Assembly: GCF_003002055.1 (NCBI RefSeq)
Contig: NZ_PVZF01000001.1
Location: 1 to 64,000 of the forward strand
Direction of reading: 5' to 3'
DNA length: 64,000 bases
Origin: Kineococcus rhizosphaerae
Lineage (GTDB): Bacteria > Actinomycetota > Actinomycetes > Actinomycetales > Kineococcaceae
Positions 60,993 through 64,000 of the stretch are shown piece by piece. Each line of letters starts with the position of its first letter. The stretch's first letter is position 1. The position numbers were made by a program, and so were the translations under genes. Below the pieces are notes generated by a model. It saw only the letters and a list, made by a program, of their open reading frames with translations. It did no database searches and was not told the origin of the DNA.

Positions 60993-61750
60993 GCGCCGCC
61001 GGAGCCCGTCGGCTGGACCCCAGCCTCCCGCGCATGACCATCGGGGAGGTCATGGCGATCCTCAGCCCCGAGTTCGACGACCTCACCATCTCCAAGATCC
61101 GCTTCCTCGAGGAGCAGGGTCTCGTCGAGCCGGGACGCACCGCGGCCGGCTACCGCAAGTTCTCCTCCGACGACGTCGACCGGCTGCGGTACGTGCTGTC
61201 CGCCCAGCGCGACCACTACCTGCCGCTGAAGGTGATCCGGGAGAACCTCGAGGCGCTCGACCGCGGACTTGAGCTCCCCGAACCGGTGGACGCCGCCCCG
61301 CGCGTGCCGGGGGCACCGGCCGTCACGGGCGTACCGGGAGCCGACCGCTTCGACGGGCACGCCGCCAGGCTGCGGCTGACCCGCAGCGAACTGCTGCGCG
61401 AGTCCGGCGTGGAGGCCGACCTCCTCGACGCCCTGGAGGGCTTCGGGGTCCTGTCACCCGCCCCTGGTGGTCCCTGGTACGACGGGGAGGCCCTGGAGGT
61501 CCTGCGGGCCGCCGCGGACCTGTCCGCCCACGGCATCGAGGCGCGCCACCTGCGGATCTTCCGCTCGGCGGCCGACCGCGAGGTCGCCCTCGCCGAGCAG
61601 GTCGCGGCGCCGCTGCAGCGTTCGGGGCAACGCTCCGGTTCGGCCGAGCAGGCCGCGCGCGCCGACCAGGTGACCCGCGAGATCGCCGCCGCCTGCCTGC
61701 GGCTGCACACCGCGCTCGTGGCCGGCGCCCTGGGGCGCGGCACGCGCTGA
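60989..61750 (+). CDS. ftsR: MerR-family regulator FtsR (Rv1828-like)
   Basis: 253 residues. N-terminal winged helix MTIGEVMAILSPEFDDLTISKIRFLEEQGLVEPGRTAAGYRKFSSDD is typical MerR (described as region about 16-62), without the metal-binding cysteines. The Rv1828/FtsR group activates ftsZ and cell-division genes in corynebacteria. GTG start overlaps garA. Confidence 0.85.
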   Translation: MSAAGARRLDPSLPRMTIGEVMAILSPEFDDLTISKIRFLEEQGLVEPGRTAAGYRKFSSDDVDRLRYVLSAQRDHYLPLKVIRENLEALDRGLELPEPVDAAPRVPGAPAVTGVPGADRFDGHAARLRLTRSELLRESGVEADLLDALEGFGVLSPAPGGPWYDGEALEVLRAAADLSAHGIEARHLRIFRSAADREVALAEQVAAPLQRSGQRSGSAEQAARADQVTREIAAACLRLHTALVAGALGRGTR

Positions 61751-61774
61751 TCCGCCCCCGGCCCCGTTCGGGGG

Positions 61775-61780
61775 TACGGT
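61775..61780 (+). promoter_or_regulatory. -10 box of DUF151 gene
   Basis: TACGGT six bases before the GTG at 61787; leaderless-type. Confidence 0.5.
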
Positions 61781-61786
61781 GAACCC

Positions 61787-62266
61787 GTGCGTGCGCTCGA
61801 TGTCATCGGCGTCAGGGTCGAGATGCCTTCCAACAACCCGATCGTGCTGCTGCGCGAGCGCGACGGCGACCGGTACCTGCCGATCTGGATCGGTGCCCCG
61901 GAAGCCAGCGCCATCGCCTTCGCCCAGCAGGGGGTCGTGCCGCCCCGGCCGCTGACCCACGACCTGCTCAAGGACGTCATCGAGGCCGTCGGCCGCCGCC
62001 TCGAGGAGGTGCGGATCGTCGCGGTCAAGGACAACGTCTACTACGCCGAACTCGCCTTCGACGGGGGCCTGACGGTCAGCTCGCGCACGTCGGACGCCAT
62101 CGCGCTCGCCCTGCGGGTCGGGTGCCCGATCGTCAGCGCCGAAGGCGTCCTGGACTCGGGCGGCGTCCCGGTCCCCGACGAGGACGAGGACGAGGTCGAG
62201 AAGTTCCGCGAGTTCCTCGACCACATCTCGCCCGAGGACTTCGAGTCCGGGGCGGGAGAGCAGTAG
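61787..62266 (+). CDS. Bifunctional nuclease family protein (DUF151, Rv1829-like)
   Basis: 159 residues. DUF151 core: LLRERDGDRYLPIWIGAPEASAIAFAQQG (about 22-50), LKDVIEAVGRRLEEVRIVAVKDNVYYA and SSRTSDAIALALRVGCPI. Relatives have RNase/DNase activity in plants; the bacterial role is open. An acidic tail (DEDEDEVEKF) is present. Between two MerR genes, as in M. tuberculosis. Confidence 0.9.
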   Translation: MRALDVIGVRVEMPSNNPIVLLRERDGDRYLPIWIGAPEASAIAFAQQGVVPPRPLTHDLLKDVIEAVGRRLEEVRIVAVKDNVYYAELAFDGGLTVSSRTSDAIALALRVGCPIVSAEGVLDSGGVPVPDEDEDEVEKFREFLDHISPEDFESGAGEQ

Positions 62267-62331
62267 GACGAGGCGAACAGGGCCGTCCGGGTCACGAACG
62301 GGTCACGGCGCACGCCGCGCCGCGCGCCTCG

Positions 62332-62360
62332 TTGACGCTCCGGGGGTGCTCTTCTACGGT
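62332..62360 (+). promoter_or_regulatory. Sigma-70 promoter of second MerR gene
   Basis: TTGACG (62332-62337), 17-base spacer, TACGGT (62355-62360): the best consensus promoter of the window. Two GGGTCACG direct repeats (about 62289-62306, 11 bases apart) lie just upstream and may be regulator sites. Confidence 0.65.
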
Positions 62361-62419
62361 CAGTGTGCAGGACGCTCCCGGTCGAACTCCCGTCGGGTGG
62401 CGATGACGAGGAGGCCGGC

Positions 62420-63025
62420 GTGAGCAGTGGCGACACAGTCGCAGGGTCGCGGAAGGTGTCCCGACCCGCGCGTGCGCAGGGTCTGTTGTTCGCCGAGGAC
62501 CTGCCGGACCTCGACGACGAGGTCGGCTACCGCGGGCAGACCGCGTGCAAGGCCGCCGGGATCACCTACCGCCAGCTCGACTACTGGGCCCGCACCGGCC
62601 TGGTCGAGCCCAGCGTGCGCAGTGCCTCCGGATCGGGGTCGCAGCGGCTCTACGGCTTCCGCGACATCCTGGTCCTGAAGGTCGTCAAGCGGCTCCTGGA
62701 CACCGGCGTCTCGCTGCACCAGATCCGCTCGGCCGTGACCCACCTGCGCGAACGCGGTGTCGAGGACCTCGCGCAGATCACCCTCATGTCCGACGGGGCC
62801 AGCGTCTACGAGTGCACCTCGGCCGACGAGGTCATAGATCTCGTCCAGGGCGGTCAGGGCGTCTTCGGCATCGCCGTCGGCCGCGTGTGGCGCGAGGTCG
62901 AGGGTGAGCTCGCCTCGCTGCCCAGCGAACGCCCCGCCGACCGCGAGCAGCCCCAGGAGGGGCAGGACCCGATGGTCCTGGCCGACGAGCTGTCCCGCCG
63001 CCGCGCCGCCCGCGAAGCGGGCTGA
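62420..63025 (+). CDS. MerR-family regulator (Rv1830-like)
   Basis: 201 residues. Winged helix YRGQTACKAAGITYRQLDYWARTGLVEPSVR with RLYGFRDILVLKVVKRLLDTGVSL, no ligand cysteines. Closely linked to DUF151 and ftsR in actinobacteria. GTG at 62420 has GAGGAGG ten bases upstream, so it is preferred to an ATG-like start at 62363, which lies almost on the promoter. Confidence 0.87.
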   Translation: MSSGDTVAGSRKVSRPARAQGLLFAEDLPDLDDEVGYRGQTACKAAGITYRQLDYWARTGLVEPSVRSASGSGSQRLYGFRDILVLKVVKRLLDTGVSLHQIRSAVTHLRERGVEDLAQITLMSDGASVYECTSADEVIDLVQGGQGVFGIAVGRVWREVEGELASLPSERPADREQPQEGQDPMVLADELSRRRAAREAG

Positions 63026-63058
63026 ACCTTCTGGTCGCTGGTCCGGGCGGCTCCACGT

Positions 63059-63147
63059 GTTCGCGCCGGACGCTCAGAACGACGAGCGGCCCCTGGATCC
63101 TGGCGGATCCCAAGGGCCGTTCGTCGTTCTGAGCGTCCGGCGCGAAC
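63059..63147. terminator. Long two-way hairpin terminator
   Basis: 63060-63092 (starting TTCGCGCCGGACGCTC) pairs with 63114-63146; 32 of 33 pairs are Watson-Crick and one is G-T. Tips GGATCC (63095-63100) and GGATCC (63105-63110) also pair around TGGC. It separates convergent MerR and SMI1-like genes. Confidence 0.85.
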
Positions 63148-63167
63148 GTCGCCGCCTGGACCAGCTC

Positions 63168-63857
63168 CTATTCCACCAACTCGCGGCGGGGGAGGGCCTG
63201 CATGGCGAAGGGGTCGCTCACCCAGTCGTGGGCGTCGGGCAGCCAGATCACCGCGGCCAGCAGCGAGTCCGCCCAGGCGCCGAGCAGTTCGTCGAGCCCG
63301 ACGCGCCAGGAGTGCTGGTAGCCCTCCCCGTCGTCGGCCAGCACGATCTGCTCGGCGACGGCCCGGCTGCTGCCGAGCCGGACGGCGATCAGCTCCTCGT
63401 CGCGGGCGAACAGGGGCAGCAGCGCCGGCGGGGCGGCGAGTCCGGGGCCCTGCCCGCTGGCCCGTCGCAGGGCCTCCTCGAGGGTCAGCGGGACCCAGCC
63501 GCCGGGGCCGACGCTGGGGGCGCTGGTGCGGTAGGCGGTGCGGACGGGGTCGACCCCGTCGATCGCCCGCCACCAGGCACGCGCCCCGCGGGGCAGGAGC
63601 AGGCCCAGCTGGCGTTCCACGGCGTCCAGGCGGGCGTCGTCGACGCCGGGGCGCAGGCGGGTGGCGATGTCCGCGCCCGAGCGGGTCCACTGCGCCCGCA
63701 GGCGCTGGACGAGGCCGGTGATGCGGTCGGACTCGGGGTCGGTGGCCGGCAGGCGCACGGGCGCGGGGACGGCACCGGCCGGTCGGGCGGGGCGCACGAG
63801 GCGTGGCGCGCGGGAGGTGGGCTGGCCGGCTTCGAGGGGGGTGTTGGACGACGTCAC
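63168..63857 (-). CDS. SMI1/KNR4-like protein
   Basis: 229 residues. The SMI1/KNR4 (SUKH) pattern is seen in LDAVERQLGLLLPRGARAWWRAIDGVDP and later LLPLFARDEELIAVRLG. In bacteria this fold occurs in regulators and in immunity proteins against contact-dependent toxins. No toxin gene is near in the window. GTG at 63857 has AGGAGG four bases upstream and is preferred to the ATG at 63908. Confidence 0.75.
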   Translation of the reverse strand: MTSSNTPLEAGQPTSRAPRLVRPARPAGAVPAPVRLPATDPESDRITGLVQRLRAQWTRSGADIATRLRPGVDDARLDAVERQLGLLLPRGARAWWRAIDGVDPVRTAYRTSAPSVGPGGWVPLTLEEALRRASGQGPGLAAPPALLPLFARDEELIAVRLGSSRAVAEQIVLADDGEGYQHSWRVGLDELLGAWADSLLAAVIWLPDAHDWVSDPFAMQALPRRELVE

Positions 63858-64000
63858 AGGACCTCCTAGGACCCGCAGCGTGCGCGGGCAGAGCGGGGGC
63901 GGCACCAACGGGGGTGTTCCCCGGGCGCACGCCGTCTCAGGACGGTAGACGCTCGCGGATCATCCCGCACCTTGGACGTACCGCACCCCGGAACGGTTCC
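63858..64000. other. Region upstream of the SMI1-like gene
   Basis: 143 bases to the window edge. It should hold the promoter of the leftward gene; no gene or clear -10/-35 pair was recognised. Confidence 0.4.

Overview
The window is about 64 kb of very GC-rich chromosomal DNA with many GTG starts, GTGA/ATGA stop-start overlaps and many -10 boxes only 6-8 bases before a start codon (likely leaderless mRNAs). This points to a high-GC actinobacterium. The backbone gene order matches two blocks known from Mycobacterium tuberculosis (Rv1691-Rv1713 and Rv1822-Rv1830). The added Flp pilus genes, a degraded chemotaxis-receptor gene and an A-T-TE synthetase would fit a motile soil genus of the Kineosporiales such as Kineococcus, but the genus is inference.

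Layout. 1-461: end of an rRNA operon (23S 3' end, spacer, 5S, terminator). 509-15358: a DUF1015 gene, then a long rightward operon-like run (TPR protein, HAD phosphatase, small protein, tlyA, nadK, recN, steA, steB, a PNPT-like membrane enzyme, a MurJ-like flippase, a glycosyltransferase, pyrG, a Nudix hydrolase). 15342-18194: a decayed chemoreceptor fragment, then xerD and a ParA/Soj ATPase. 18352-36388: an insertion between parA and scpA, which are adjacent in M. tuberculosis. It holds a free-standing adenylation-carrier-thioesterase enzyme, a Tad/Flp pilus operon (cpaB, tadZ-like, cpaF/tadA, tadB, tadC, flp, three TadE/F/G-like genes), a lipoprotein, a secreted proline-rich protein, a membrane LysM protein with a 12-unit GNS repeat, a WXG100 protein without the W-x-G turn, and a 1441-residue three-ATPase EssC/EccC-type protein.

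36393-43794: core genes scpA, scpB, rluB, aroH, tyrA, cmk, plsC and der, then tRNA-Pro(GGG). 43888-51869: an accessory stretch with a GlcG/HbpS-type protein, an APC permease, a TetR regulator, and a five-gene run of NMT1/THI5-type ABC transporter plus RutA-like flavin oxygenase plus cysteine hydrolase, which reads as uptake and oxidative opening of a pyrimidine-like ring. It ends with a small secreted protein of unknown role. 52052-57079: HrpA helicase and a short-chain dehydrogenase, separated by a strong two-way hairpin. 57193-63025: the conserved envelope/regulation block (PgsA-like phosphotransferase, DUF881, small basic protein, DUF881, gcvH, garA, MerR ftsR, DUF151, second MerR). It ends at a second long two-way hairpin facing an SMI1/KNR4-like gene.

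The most unusual region is 18-36 kb, where a Tad pilus and a minimal type VII-like module sit head to tail in one direction with surface-exposed repeat proteins between them. No CRISPR array, transposase or phage gene was seen.
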